From NCBI GenBank assembly GCA_033980235.1, contig CM067079.1, positions 25,872,658 to 25,936,657 of the forward strand: a stretch of DNA of 64,000 nt. The letters are read 5' to 3'. A program made the translations under genes and the position numbers. Origin of the DNA: Diadema setosum (Eukaryota; Echinodermata; Echinoidea; Diadematoida; Diadematidae). The notes under the pieces are model-generated. The model had not been told where the DNA came from. It saw only the letters and a program-made list of their open reading frames with translations, and ran no database searches. Below, piece after piece: positions 37,640 to 50,810 of this stretch (the first letter of the stretch is position 1; the number at the start of each line of letters is the position of its first letter).

Positions 37640-38322
37640 TTGATCTTCCCCTACACACACACACAGACACTCGCCGTGCGCTGCTCTCTCCCCTCAACCC
37701 CCCCCAACCTCTCTCCTCGTAACCTCCAATCCTCTTCTGCTGTCTCTCCCACCGTCGCTGACTGGGAGAAGAGTATATTACTGACTGCTTCTACTCCGTT
37801 GGACTCACAACCCGTGCAGTGTCGATGCCGCGTTCCAGCCTGCCGGTCGGTGCCAGACAAGCTGATAGTTTGCCGAAGCAGAAGAAATCTCTCGCTCTCT
37901 CTCCCCTGCTCGCCTGCATCATCTTCTCTTTGCATCTCGCTCTCTTGGTTGCTAGCTCGCTCGCTTCCTTGCTCATCATCATCAAGCCAGCCATCTCGTG
38001 CAGTGACTGCGCTCGCTAGCATCGAAGCTCTCCGTCGCTGTTTGCTGACTGCAGAAGTTCCGACTCGGGGGAGAAAATCTCGATTCCGAAGTTGCTGCGG
38101 ACGCTCAATGTGACCGACTGTGATGAGACTTGGTCATGGGAGTCGTTTTGGTCTCTCCCTTGGTAACACTGCTCACCTTCTAACATTTTGTCGCAGATAA
38201 GTCAGTAGTCACAAACGTTCTCGGTTGAGAATTGACGTCTATCTGACTGACGGCGGCTCGCCTCACTTGATTTTTTGTCCACGTACGAGCCGGGAGGGTA
38301 GGCCTAGACTTTCCGCCCAAAC
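37640..38322 (+). promoter_or_regulatory. Possible promoter / 5' leader upstream of the acidic exon
   Basis: This stretch is GC-richer and more CpG-containing than its surroundings. It is pyrimidine-rich with many CTCTC/TCGCTC motifs and lacks a convincing TATA box. It lies immediately before the ATG at 38323 and has no other coding explanation; the open frame across 37565-38113 is low-complexity Ser/Pro-rich and looks like leader sequence. Start site not determinable from sequence. Confidence 0.3.
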
Positions 38323-38474
38323 ATGAAGCGTCAAGCTTCCTCTCTCGACGACGAGGATGATGTTGATTTCTCGTTTGACAATCCTGTCTTCTGGTCGGAC
38401 GGCGTGTCGGAGGAGTCGAGCTCCGACCAGCAAGACTCCGAAGAATGCTATGATTCCGAGGATGATGATGATGG
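38323..38474 (+). CDS. Candidate first coding exon: acidic N-terminus, possibly alternative start of KDM6A
   Basis: An ATG in good context (A at -3, CAAACATGA) opens a 50-codon reading frame. It begins MKRQASSLDDEDDVDF and becomes Ser/Asp/Glu-rich, ending in a run of Asp encoded by GAT repeats. It stops at a strong donor, GG|GTAAGT, leaving two bases of a codon; reading through meets a stop at once. The next recognisable + strand exon (42283) needs exactly two bases, so joining gives an open frame. The acidic peptide does not resemble the N-terminus of vertebrate UTX as I know it. It may be a KDM6A alternative first exon, or the start of another gene. Its status as an exon is inferred from composition, start and donor only. 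Confidence 0.5.
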
Positions 38475-38939
38475 GTAAGTCTTTGTCCATGCTCCATCTT
38501 TTGTTGTCTCCCGTGAAAGGATATCAAGAAAGAAATCTGTGAACAATGATATTTTTTCCTTTTTTTAAAATTTAGTCTTTGTGTATTCATAGGTTTGTGA
38601 CTGTTTCTTTTTTGGGGGGCACATAGGCTCAGTCAAATGACAAATTTTTGGAGTTTATGCGATAAGAAATATATGTTGGAAAGTGGATGTGTTATTAGAA
38701 AATTGCGCAAGTTACAGCTCAGCCAGACCAACAGCATGTAATGCAACATAAGGTTTTCGTATTGGGAGCAGACGTTAATTGCAATGCGGCAAACGACCAC
38801 AGAGGATCCATATCGGCAGATGTGTCACTTTTGCGCTTTTTAAAATGCACAACTTCAAGACGCAATAAGTTACATTTGTATATGTGTCGTTGCTTTGTCC
38901 TCGCAAAACCATATAGCAAAGGAAGAACAAGATAGGCAT

Positions 38940-38985
<46 letters not shown>

Positions 38986-41900
38986 AAAGACAAAAAGAAA
39001 GAAAGAAAAATGAAAAAAGAAGGATGGAAGAGGCAGGGATGGATAGGAAAATAAAAAGGACCGCCAACAAAGTCTGAGAAGTTCAGAGTACAAATGTTTC
39101 TTGTATAGCTTACATTAATTACTTGTTACGTTGCAAGTAGAACAGCGCTTTCGGGCATGTCCTGTTTCCGTAGTGTATAAAGTGTCCATCTTCACAGAGA
39201 GCGAGTAAATTGATGAGAAGAGAAAGATGAGAAGAAGAAAAAAAAAAAGAAACAGAAAAAGGGAAGAAATGGAGAAAGTTGAAGATGTGAGATAGACGGT
39301 GTCAGAGAAATAGAATCACCCATGAAAATTACGAGAGAATCTTTTTTCTTCTCCAGTTGTTGTCTTCCGGCCGTGTCGTCAGGGAGCAATATATGTTTTG
39401 TCAATACAAACCTAATCAACCTGAAAAGGTAGCTACCTACCGACACGTCCAAGTGGTGGGGATTTACTGGTTCAGGGGAAAAGGCGGACACGGTTCAGGT
39501 GAATTGGATACTCACCTGTGTGAAGGAGGAGTCACCGGCTCTTTTTTTTTTTATTGTTCAGAAAGAAGAACAAGAGATGGAGTTGTTGAATGACTAGAAG
39601 TGTGTCCTGAAATCATCCAAAGGGCAAACTTATCTCTCCAACATGCCCTCTGTGTGTGTGTGTGTGTGTGTGTGTGTCTGTCTGTCTGTCTGTCTTTGTC
39701 TGTTTGTGTGGGTGGGTGGGTGTGCATGTGTGTTGTGTTTGTGTGTGTGTGCTGTGTGTTGTGTGTGTGTGTGTGTGTGTGTTGTCTGTGAGTGGGTGAG
39801 ACTGTGTTTGTGTGTGTGTGTGTGTGTTGTCTGTGAGTGGGTGAGACTATGTTTGTTTGTGTATGTGTATGTGTGGGTGTGTTTGTTTGAATATGTTACT
39901 GAAGGGGGTGGGATATTGGAGAGTAAAGGTCATGATATCACATGTGTTTATTATTGCTCATATGAATATCTAATAATATATTATAATGATGTTATACTGC
40001 ATGTGCATAACCAGTAAATTTTGAGAGGATTAAAAACTGTATTTATTTCAATGAAGCTAAATTTCTTTGACTGTAAATGCATACATTATAAAGAGAAATT
40101 GAAGATTTAGTTTATTGTGGTAAGGTTGACTGTTAGATTTAAAAGATGTAAGTACGTTGGTTGTAGTTGCTGGAAAATGCTTAACCCTTAGCTTCTTGGA
40201 ACCCGGCATGCCTTGTATTAACTTTGTGGGGAATTACATAACCTGGAAGGCAACTTGTTAATTGAGCAACATGCAGAAATACTGGCCAAGAGAACCTATG
40301 TATGTGCATTTATGTGTGTGATAATGTATGATGGTGCTTGTCAACAAAAAGTAGTGTTCCTGGAAGACGCCGATTCTGATTCTTGGCAGCTGCACTGCCC
40401 CCGGCGTGTCCGGTGCGTCCGTTTTTAAAACTCGCTGGCAGTCAGCGCCCGATGCGATCACTCCCACACACGAGTGATTTAGAGTGACGCATGGTAGGAG
40501 GGGATATCCCCCTCCGTGTGCAGTCTCTTCGTCTCGCCCACCAGCTATCTGCCGGGGAAATCGGGCTTTCCCCGGCGGCCTGCACGTGTGACGAGTCGGC
40601 ATGGCCAGGGAGAGCAGTTCATGGTGTGGGTGGGCGGAGAGGTTGTTCAGAGTGATCAATGAGATGGGGATGCATTCCTACACATGCGTAGTATTTGGGG
40701 GAGGGGTGGAGAAGCGACCCACACACACATATAAAGGGGAGGGGGGAGAGGAAAAGGTAAGAGGGTGGGAACTTTGAGAGGAAATACAGTTGTAATATTT
40801 ATGTATGAATTGTAGTTCATGTGGGTGAAAGGAACGAAAACAGATGTGGAATGGTAAACTGTGATGATACTGCTATAGATGTACAATTTGCCAGTTATGT
40901 AAAGTTTACAGGTGGATCTACCCACTTTGGGCTTATTTCATCTCGCTGAGCAAACAGCCGGCTGACAATATGTCAAGCCGTTAGAACAGATGTCAGAAAC
41001 ATTTGCATGGTGGGCTCGGCTTTCGGATGAATGCGTCGCCACGCGAGATTGACGACGTGGTTGCCATGGTGATGGGAAAACCAGAAAACCATGTTAATGT
41101 CGCCGATACTCCAGCTAGTATTGGCAGAGAGGGAAGACGATCACTTATGCCCTCTCTGCGATGACTGTTGACGTCACGTGAAGCCCGGAACCCGAGGATT
41201 TTTTTTTTTTTGCCGTTTTACTGATAAAGGGAGAGGAGAGGGAGATGGGAAGAGAAAGAGAAGAGAGATGGGGAGAGAGGGGGAGAGCTGGAGGGAGAGA
41301 GAGGGAGTAGAAAAAATTAACAGCATTATGCACGAGAACAAGGGAGAAGAGATTGATGGATGGCTAGTGAAGTGTGAGAGAGAAGAGCAACTGGAAGGCA
41401 TCGTAGAAATGCACGTACGGAGGGAGAGAGAGAGTCGTCGCGAGCCTAACGGAACCGGAAGAAAGAGAGATGGGTTCTGTACGTTTGTGCCTGATGTGTG
41501 TGTTGTTGGCCCATGCATCCATCAATGTGGGCTTGTGCATCCGTCTGTCTGTCGGTCTGTCAGTGAGTGAGTCTCGGTGATTTGAGACTGCTACGGAGAG
41601 TGCTTGAAATGACAGAAATACAGTATATGTATAAAAAATGATTAGAAAGCGAAAGCAGAATACAGTACAGTTTCTTTTGAATGAAGTGAATTTGGCTTGT
41701 CTATGTCATGTCTGCGACTGTAATATGAGAAACATACTAGTCTGAAACCAAGTGGCTTCAATTTCAGTTCAGTGTAGCTACTGGAAATGATGTATTTACC
41801 AGATACATTTTGAGTAGGGTGATAGTAAAGCTGACTCCAAGAAGCTATTCAAATCAAGTGAACTGTGCAGACCCTATAAAGAATGCACAATGTGCTTGTT

Positions 41901-42282
41901 GGCAAGGGTAAATGAAATGAATTTGAAAGTATAACCATAGACCTGCTTAATATGATACAATTGTGCTCAAATTTTCAGCATGCCTTTGTAACATAAGGTT
42001 GCTCTTGACAACCAATGAAGCTTTGTAGACCGAGACTTTGTAGCGTAACAACTGTGCACATTGGAAGTCGGAGGTCTAAAAAAAAATACAAAACAGGATT
42101 AGTAGGAACATGCTGATTGTAAAGCTTTGTCTCAGGTGCTTGTCTGTCTGGGGATTAGGATTCATGCAGTTTATAACATCTAGCCATTTGACACCTGTGA
42201 TGTACACACCATGACAATTTGTGAGTATGGAGTGCCAAAAGTCAATAACTCACATTATGTATTTGTTGCTTGCATCTTTCAG
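38475..42282 (+). other. Intron or intergenic stretch before first TPR exon
   Basis: No TPR-coding exon was found here in any frame. Contents: a (GA)n tract at 38943-38980, long GT-rich low complexity at 39649-39880, purine-rich A/G sequence at 41220-41440 and a GC-richer patch at 40370-40640 with no recognisable protein. A short acceptor/donor-bounded open segment at 39357-39428 does not resemble UTX. Confidence 0.6.
38943..38980. repeat. (GA)n microsatellite
   Basis: 19 GA units in the presumed first intron, followed by A/G-rich sequence to 39060. Confidence 0.95.
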
Positions 42283-42458
42283 GGCGGTGCGGGCATTCCA
42301 GCAAGTGCTCTACATCGACCCCGGCTTCATCCGAGCCAACGAGGTTCACCTGCGCCTGGGTCACATGTTCAAGGTGAACTCCGACTTTGACTCCAGCCTG
42401 AAGCACTACCAGTTGGCCCTCATCGACAACAGCCCCTGCACCCTCTCCAAGCCACAAA
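42283..42458 (+). CDS. KDM6A: KDM6A exon a: TPR segment
   Basis: Acceptor ...TTTCAG, donor A|GTAAGT. Encodes [15 protein letters not shown] through [10 protein letters not shown], matching the vertebrate UTX TPR segment that begins AIKAFQEVLY. The first base finishes a codon; in vertebrate UTX that residue is Trp, which would need TG from the upstream exon. Ends in phase 1 (one base, A). The open frame seen upstream of 42283 is intronic. Confidence 0.96.
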
Positions 42459-42807
42459 GTAAGTTACAGCCTCCCCCCCCCTCGTGCCCCTCTTTGCCCC
42501 TTCCCCTCCTCCAGACGCCCTTCCCTTTCCCTTTACCTTCTCTTGTTTGGTTACGTCATGGACCATGGACGTTCTTGCCTCGATTCTTCATGTCTAGTCA
42601 CTCCTTTGGAAGGTTGATTTCGTTGAGAGGTATGTTGATGTGGGCGTCGACTGCCAGAGAATCATCATACCACACCTGAAAAACAGCAAAACTGAAACCA
42701 GATTGCATGTGGTAGTGCCCTTGTGAATCCCTGAATTATGATTATTATTTTTTGATTCATTAAAAAACTGTAATGGTGCATTTAACACGTAATGACAGTA
42801 ATTTGTA

Positions 42808-42888
<81 letters not shown>

Positions 42889-45800
42889 CGCACACACACA
42901 CATGTGACTAGATGAAAGAGTGCATTTACTCGAAGCTAAACCATGAAGGTGCCAAACACCACAGAGAGTCTCTGTAGGAAGCGTTGCTCCTGCGCCTAAA
43001 CCAACATTGTAGGATGTAAAAGTGAGTTTAAATGTGTGCCTAGATGAAGAAAGGCCCCCTCCGATTGAACATATAACCGCGTAAGTCACTGCGTGCATGC
43101 TCTGGCGTGTTTATTTGGAACAAGAGGTGCATATATTCTGATTCTTCTGGAAAGCATGTTACAGATTTTCTTTGGCTGGCTTCCTCATCGGATAGCAATC
43201 ATGTCCTGGTTTAGCTCAATGACAGCTGAAACAGTTATGCATAATATCAATTTTGTAAGGCTTTTTTGGTGATATTGTGTATCCTTGATATAAATTGAAG
43301 GACTCAGATGCATATCATAATATATATATATGTAAAAACACTCAGCTGTCAAAAATACCAATTTCAGCTGGTAATGGTAGGGGAAATCCCACCCCCATGC
43401 TCATCTCCCCTTTAAAGAAACATTTGGAGCCTATGACAAGATGCGTGATCATTAAGGTTATGATGCTCTTTTCAAAATACTGCGCCCCCGACTTCGGCTG
43501 TTAGGGGCTTCCCCCCTCGTCGCTCCGAACAGTGTTGCTTGCAAATATTCTAAGCTGATGACGACAGAAGACGTGCGCGTCTTCGTCTAATCATTTACGA
43601 GGCGATGCTCGTAGGCTTCTACGTGTCGGGTGTCAGGTTCGTCTCTTCCCATCTTCCCAGAGTCTCTGGTTTCCTTCCGCATGACTCTTCCCTTCCTCGA
43701 GTGGGATTTTCCACGTTGGCGTACGTGGCTCAGCCATGTTCTACTTCCCTCTCTTCCTGGCAGTTGGTCTAGTTTTTTCCCCCCGAACGTTGACACTTGG
43801 TTTTTATTCCTCAGTCTTCCTTCCGTACGCTGTGAAAGGATATTGGCCTCACTTTGATAATGTTTCACTCTCACAAGGCATTTGTGCATCATGTGCAACA
43901 TTATGTTAAAAAAAAAAGGTCTCAGTTGAATTAAAAGTTCATGCAGATATTTTCCCATTTGTTGAAGGAGGGCTTTGTTGCAAACACTACGAAGAAAAGG
44001 CAGCTGCTGACACAGGAATCTTATTGCTTCATTTTGGTTTTGTGCATTTTCCTCGAGCGTTGGCCGCAAGGGGAGAAAGTGTCTGATACTTTAGACTAGC
44101 CAGAATATGGCTTGTGCGGAAGTGGGTGGGGAGAGAGATATATGGCATTTGCACGCAGTATGAGCCAAATCAACTTGGTTTCTAAACATGAAAGTGTTTT
44201 GATAGGAAGTGCGTGAATAGAAGCTCATTCATGCTTCCCCTTAGATAGTTTTTCAGTCATGTGTGACACGATCTATTCTTAGTACAGTTGTGCCATCAAC
44301 ACCAAAATAGAAATTAAGCGTGCTCGCGATAGCGGCTCGAAGAAACATTAACACATGGTTGAGGTGCCGGGATTGTTCATATTCTCTGGGACTTAGGTAA
44401 GGGAAACATGGGTCTCTTCCAAGTAGTTTGGTTTTGAATAGCTGACTGTGTTTCTTAGAGGTAGATATTTTATTCAGGTGTTGCAAAGATACAGTGATTC
44501 ATGCAAGGTATTGTACTTAGAGTTATGAAGTTGACTCTTTGTTACCAAGGTAATAAATGTACTCTTTTTTTGAAGTATAATTGATTTTTGTTCTTTCCTG
44601 TTCGTTTGTTTGTTTGTTTGTTTGTTTTTTCAAGAATATCTTGCTCCATGTTAAGTCTAAAATGATGGCACACTGTTGCATTTTGGTCAGTCTACGCAAC
44701 ATTTGTTCACCACTAAGTTGAGAAATGGTGTATAATACCACAGTGTTCAATATAACTTTAGGGCTGTTATTATCTTTTCTAATCAATATCAGGCCATTAA
44801 CAAATTTTCAAGGAACATTCATTATTTGTCCTTCATAATTATGTTAGAACATATCAATCCAACATTGTCACATTTCACCAAAAAAAAAAAAAAAAAAAAA
44901 AAAATCATTTTGGCATAAGTTCTAATAGATTGCTTGCTTTGAGTAATTTTGTGGCAAAGTTATCTCTCATAGAAGTGTTCTAATAGGTCATATTGATTGA
45001 ATGGGGGGGGGGAATGCACAGTGGAAACAGAAAACAGCACGACATCCTGGAAAAGTACCCATTTACTGTGGAAATACCCATGTACAATATTTTAGTCAAT
45101 CATTTGTTCATTAAAGTGACTCGTATGTGACAGACATGTTCATTTCTTTACCTGTTTGTTTTTTCTATTCCAGTCAAATTCCACATCGCTCATCTGAATG
45201 AGGTTCAGGTAAGTTTATAACAATTGTTGAATTTTTATCTTTCTTACATCAGAAAATAGCAAGATCCGATGTAATTCCAAGGTTATGCAAGTTACAATAT
45301 TCATGCAGGTAGTCCCCTCCATGTAGCATGTACCCTTTAATTGACCGTCATGCCATTTTGCAAGTAGGTGTTTTCAGACTGGGAAGGCACAAAACTTTGA
45401 AGATTGGCAAATCTGTAATGCATGAGATATATATACATTGTCAGACTGACATATTAAGAGCAGCGAGGAACTTAAAGTTTCTGTAGATTATTGGACGACG
45501 TAGGATAGTCTCGGTTTTGATGTAAGGAAAGTTGCGCCACTGATTCACCTATGCGCAGGGGTTTTATTTGATGGTGTTTTTGTTTTTTGTGTGATGACTG
45601 CCAGCAGGCTAAACACAAGGTCGCCAAGGAGTCGTATGAGAGCATCTTAGCCCAGGATACCCCGTTACCAGAAGGACTCAAGGCTACCACGTTCAGACAG
45701 CTAGGTGAGTAATCATCTCAGATTTTGTTTTCGACCCCGTTAATTTGAGATGGCCGGAATGTTCATGCCGTTCTAAAAGGTGCAGCACACTCTTCAAAGT

Positions 45801-46102
45801 TTTTGACCAAAGTACCCTTTGAAATTCATTTGTGGAACCAGAACAGCATGATTGTGTCAAAATTCAAGTGTCTGACTGAAATAGGACATGGTCCACGGTA
45901 AATGAAGTAGAGATGAATTGGAAGATGATGAATAGGCAAAATATGGATGTCATGTCGGGGCCTTGAATTGCATGATTCAGTGGGCTCACCACTTACGCTG
46001 TCATCGGAAGCTATGATAGGGGTTTCTTTTATACGGGAATCCCCCATAGAGCTCTGCACACATACGCACACAATGTTGTCCAAATTATCGCTGGCACAGT
46101 AT

Positions 46103-46142
<40 letters not shown>

Positions 46143-49100
46143 CATAGTGCATACTGATCCATGCAGCTGTGCAAATCACTCAAGATATTTTGCTTTCTCT
46201 AGCGGGGCTTTTTCTCTTTTCTACTTCTTCTTTTTATACTCGGTTTATTCTACTGTTTCTCCTAATCCTCCTTCTTTCCCTTCCTAATTTTCTTTCTTTT
46301 TCTTCTCTTTTTACTCCATCTTGTTTTTATCTTGTGCATCTTTTTCTCTGTTTTTTTCTCTTCCTTTTTTTACTTTGCTTTCTTTTCCCCTCAATGTCAC
46401 TGTCCTGTGCTTTAACCGTGGTGATGAAACAGTCGGCTCGTGAGACTTTTGAGAGTTGAAACTTGCCAGTAACACTTATATAACCGGGTGCACAACTGCA
46501 GCTATGATAGGTGTCCTTGATGTGGGTGATCCCTGCGGAGTGCTCTTGAGTTAATTCTGGAAACGTTGTGCTGATCCAGATTGTAGATTACAACACTGTT
46601 GACGTCAATCTGACTGTTCAGTATATTATGTGATGCATAGTCAAGGAGTTTGTCAAGTAGTTCTGGTATTTTGGTCTCCTGACTCGATGTAATGTACATA
46701 TGAAACAGCATGGACACACTGTTTGTCTGAATGTACTTGTGAGGGCATAATGCTCTCATTTATGTTCTCTTTAACATAGAATATGAAAGTAATTTATATC
46801 AGATTGCATTTGATGACTACATGTACATTTGGCAGATACATTTTAATGCTCTTTTATGACATGATTCAGCTACTCGAGTCTCAGCATGTGTATGCTCCCA
46901 TAAGCATTCTGAGAGCTTTCTCTTTTGCTTTCAACTGTTGAGAGTATCTCTTGTCAGTGATGCCTTAGTGGGTGGAAGATTTAATGGATTGTTTGTTTGT
47001 TTGAATGTGCTTGGGAGTGTCTGTTTTGTAGAAGGATTTGCTTTGTAAAGAAAGAGTGATAGAGAGTCTGCTATAGAAGTGGGGTAATTGAGAGGAGGTG
47101 TCAGATAGTTTGTAAAATACTGGTTATGATAACTGATGTTTCTCTTTTGGAAGTCGGGGGATTGATGGGAAGTATTAAACTCCCTATGCTAGTTTATGTG
47201 TGTTAAAGAAGTAATGCATTGGTGAGCATTTTAAAAAAAAAACAAACAAATGTGTGTCTGCTGCCCTCTACAGGTTGGCTGTACCACAGCTCTGACCAGC
47301 TCGGCGAGAAGACGACCCGGGAGACTCTGGCCATCCAGAACCTGCTGAAGTCGCTGGAGGCGGAGCCCAACAGCGGCCAGTCCTGGTACCTGCTGGGACG
47401 CTGCTACTCCAACATCGGCAAGGTGCACGATGCGTTCGTCTCCTATCGCCACTCCATCGACAAGTCCGAGGCCAATGCCGACACCTGGTGCTCGATAGGG
47501 TGAGAGAGAGAGGGAGAGAAGACCTTGGCGGAGGGAGATGTCTCGTAAAGCGAGAGTGTCGTTTCCAGCATGCATTATTGTTCAGAATGTGCCAATTTTG
47601 GCGATGCACCAATGGTATTATGTGACTTCTCGGTTCAGAAGGCGTCAGCACTGGATAAGCTGAAAACACTGCAGGCTTTAAAGCAATTATGCATGCCAAC
47701 AACACAACATTTCAGTTGATTGTTGTGATAGTGGTTTGTGAGGATTCTCAAGTTGAATGTCTAGGTCTGTCACCATTTTACATTTTCCAGGTTGTAAATT
47801 TAATATCATAATTGTATGATCAATGATGGAGCGATTTTTTTTTTTTTTTTTTTTTTTTTTTGGGGGGGGGGGTCACTTAAAAAAAAACCCACAAAACATT
47901 CCATGTCCCTGAAATGGAAATCCAGCTCGGCTGTCGTGAGCTACAGAATCATTTTCTTCACCTTTCACAAAGTTTTGTGTGTTATGCATTAATTACTATC
48001 TCATTTTGAAGTATCTATGCCTTTGAATGTCTTTGAAAAAAAAAAAGGTATATGATGCCATATAAATTGCTGTAAATCATCACTATCATCGTTGGTAAAT
48101 TAATACTTGAAATCCATGAGTTAAATGAGATGCAGGAATGAGGGTGGTTGGTTTGAGGCAAGTTTTTGCTCACTCCCGTCTCATCTTGTCCCCTCCTGTA
48201 TTGCCCTGCAGTGTCCTTTACCAGCAGCAAAACCAGCCCATGGATGCCCTGCAGGCATACATCTGTGCCGTGCAGCTCGACAAGTCTCACACCGCGGCGT
48301 GGACCGATCTGGGCATCCTGTACGAGGCGTGCAATCAACCCAGGTGAGCTCCCACAAAGTCCTTCACCGTCCCGGAGTCAAAAGGAGCAAGGGGGGATTT
48401 GGAGGGGGTAGGGGAGGATAGAATTGGAGTGAAAGGTTGAGCAGGAGGTGACTAACATCTTATAATTCAGTATGTCACCTTCAAACATGTTTGCTTGTTG
48501 TATCTCTCCTCTTTTTATGGCTTTGAGACCTGTTGCCAAATTTGTTCCAATATTTCATAATTTGATCCATCTTTTGAGGTTGCAGTTCAGTGAGACTGAA
48601 CAGCACTTTTCTCCCCATATCCTTGACGATCCTTCAAGTTGTCACACTTGACTACTATTTTTTACTACCATTAGGGCTGCACTTTGCAAGGCTAGGGATT
48701 TACTCTGTTTCCCCAAATTTTCTACCATCACTTGGGACATCCCTGTAGCGAATTTGGATGATTCTTTTCTCCCCATCACACAAAAAGCCTCCAGAATATT
48801 TTTGATATAAGTCACTGTTTTTTTTTTAACATTTCAATTCAAGATATTTATCGATATATCACTATTTCACATTCTTGTTGCTTCTTTCCATTGACAGGGA
48901 TGCATTGACATGTTACATCAACGCTTCTAAAAGCTCCAAGGTGGCTGTGTCATCGGCGCTCTCAAAGCGCATCAAACTCTTGCAGGCTCAGGTCAATAGC
49001 ATGCCTCCCCCAAATATGCAAAACAAGTGAGTATTGCACACCAAATCATCCATTATTGTGTCTTTCACCGGTGTGTGGTTGACCATTAAAGGGATATTAT

Positions 49101-50763
49101 AGTTTTGGTTGACATGGAAGATTCAGATTTTATTATTTTTTTTTTAAGAGTATTGTCGATTCCATTCGTTGTTGTTCTTTAGGAAAGAAACAGGTCTCAC
49201 TTTGGTCCAGTGTCAGGTGTGTACTCTGAATGCTGAATGAAACTCAAAGTGTTTGCTTCAGGGCAAGTATAAATGTCCATAGACGAAGGTCATGAAGTTA
49301 CACTGGAAATTGAGATGCTGATTTTGTGTGATAGAGATTTCTGCCAAGGAACCCAAATACTTTACCCCCTTCCTTCAGTGTGATGGGAAGCATTACTTTG
49401 CTGACTGTTGATGATAAGTGTGAGAGTGTGACTTTGTCGCGTGATTATGACTAACATGATGCTTTAAAACGCTTCATTTGACAGAAACAAGACACTGCCT
49501 AGTATTGAGGAGGCGTGGAGTCTTCCTATTCCTGCAGAGCTTACCTCCAGACAAGGAAATCTCGCCATCCAACAGGTGAGTAGATACTGGACCCAATTCT
49601 GGACCTACAATAATCCTGAACCCCATCCCAAAGCACACCCTTGCACTTTCACACCAACTCTGCCTTCTAGGAATGTGTGGGTGAATGCTCGATGGGGCAG
49701 TTGATGTGTGTCCTGACTCCTAAACAGAAAGTCCTGGGTCCAAATCCAGATTGAGCACCATCGGATGAAATGCTGTACGCACCACGTCCTTCATCACCAA
49801 CATGCATAAATGGATGCCTCATGATACAAGGATAGTACCAATGGTAGAGCCTTCGGGCATTAGAGAGTCTACACTAAAAAATGGCTCTTGCAAAAAGAGA
49901 ACATTGTATTTATATAACAGTCCATCCTGTACTGATTACGACGATGATGCTACTAATAATTATAATAGTGGGATAACGACAGTGATCAGGCAAGAGTGAT
50001 GCGTAACTTGTTTTATTTTGTTTTGTTCTTTTGGTCATGCAGGCGCGCTTGATGCACCCCGCAGGAGGCGCAAAGATGATGCCTCCGCCCCCCTACCCTG
50101 GCCACGTGACCAACAACCAGTACGGCGGCACCCAGCCGGGTCAAACGGCCAACGTCCCCTCCTCCCAGGCTCAGGTCAGCGCGAACACGCAGCCCGGCAA
50201 TCCACCCAAGCGGCGGAAAAACTCAAACAGCAAGAAAAAACCACGGGTGAGTAGAGTGGCAAATTTCCCACAGAAGATTTTGAATATCAGTACAACGTTT
50301 TCTATTCCCTTTGAATTAAAAGATTCAGTCTTTTTTATGGAGACTTGGATAATTATGGCAATGATGATTATGATGATAATGATTGCAATAATATTAGTGT
50401 GATTACAGCTATGATGATAATGATATTGTTAATATATGATGCTTTCATAGTGCTGTATTGGAATTGTCCAGCCTTCTATGAAGTGGTTTTGGAAAGTCTT
50501 TAGTGTTGCTACATGTGTGGTTTTTTACATCACTCTTTCCCAGTTTTGAGGCATATGAATTTCTGGGATTTCAAGGCTTTTTGGGTTTGTGTGGAATTTC
50601 GAAACCTGTCTGACCATCCTTGAGGAATGAAAGATAACAGACAGGTGGCAGTGAAATTGTTTTAAGCAAGTTTTCAATATGTTGTGTCTTCTTCACATGC
50701 TGCAGTCTTCCACATCTGTTGCTGAACTCCTGCAACAACAACAGCTTCAACAGCAGCAACGAG

Positions 50764-50810
<47 letters not shown>

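Noticed and set aside
37565..38113. 182-codon open frame upstream of the acidic exon
   Set aside because: Begins in a GT repeat and is Ser/Leu/Pro-rich. Better explained as leader or promoter sequence than as a protein.
39357..39428. Short open segment bounded by AG and GT
   Set aside because: Considered as a missing TPR exon of UTX, but its translation (SSGRVVREQYMFCQYKPNQ) does not match the expected TPR sequence.
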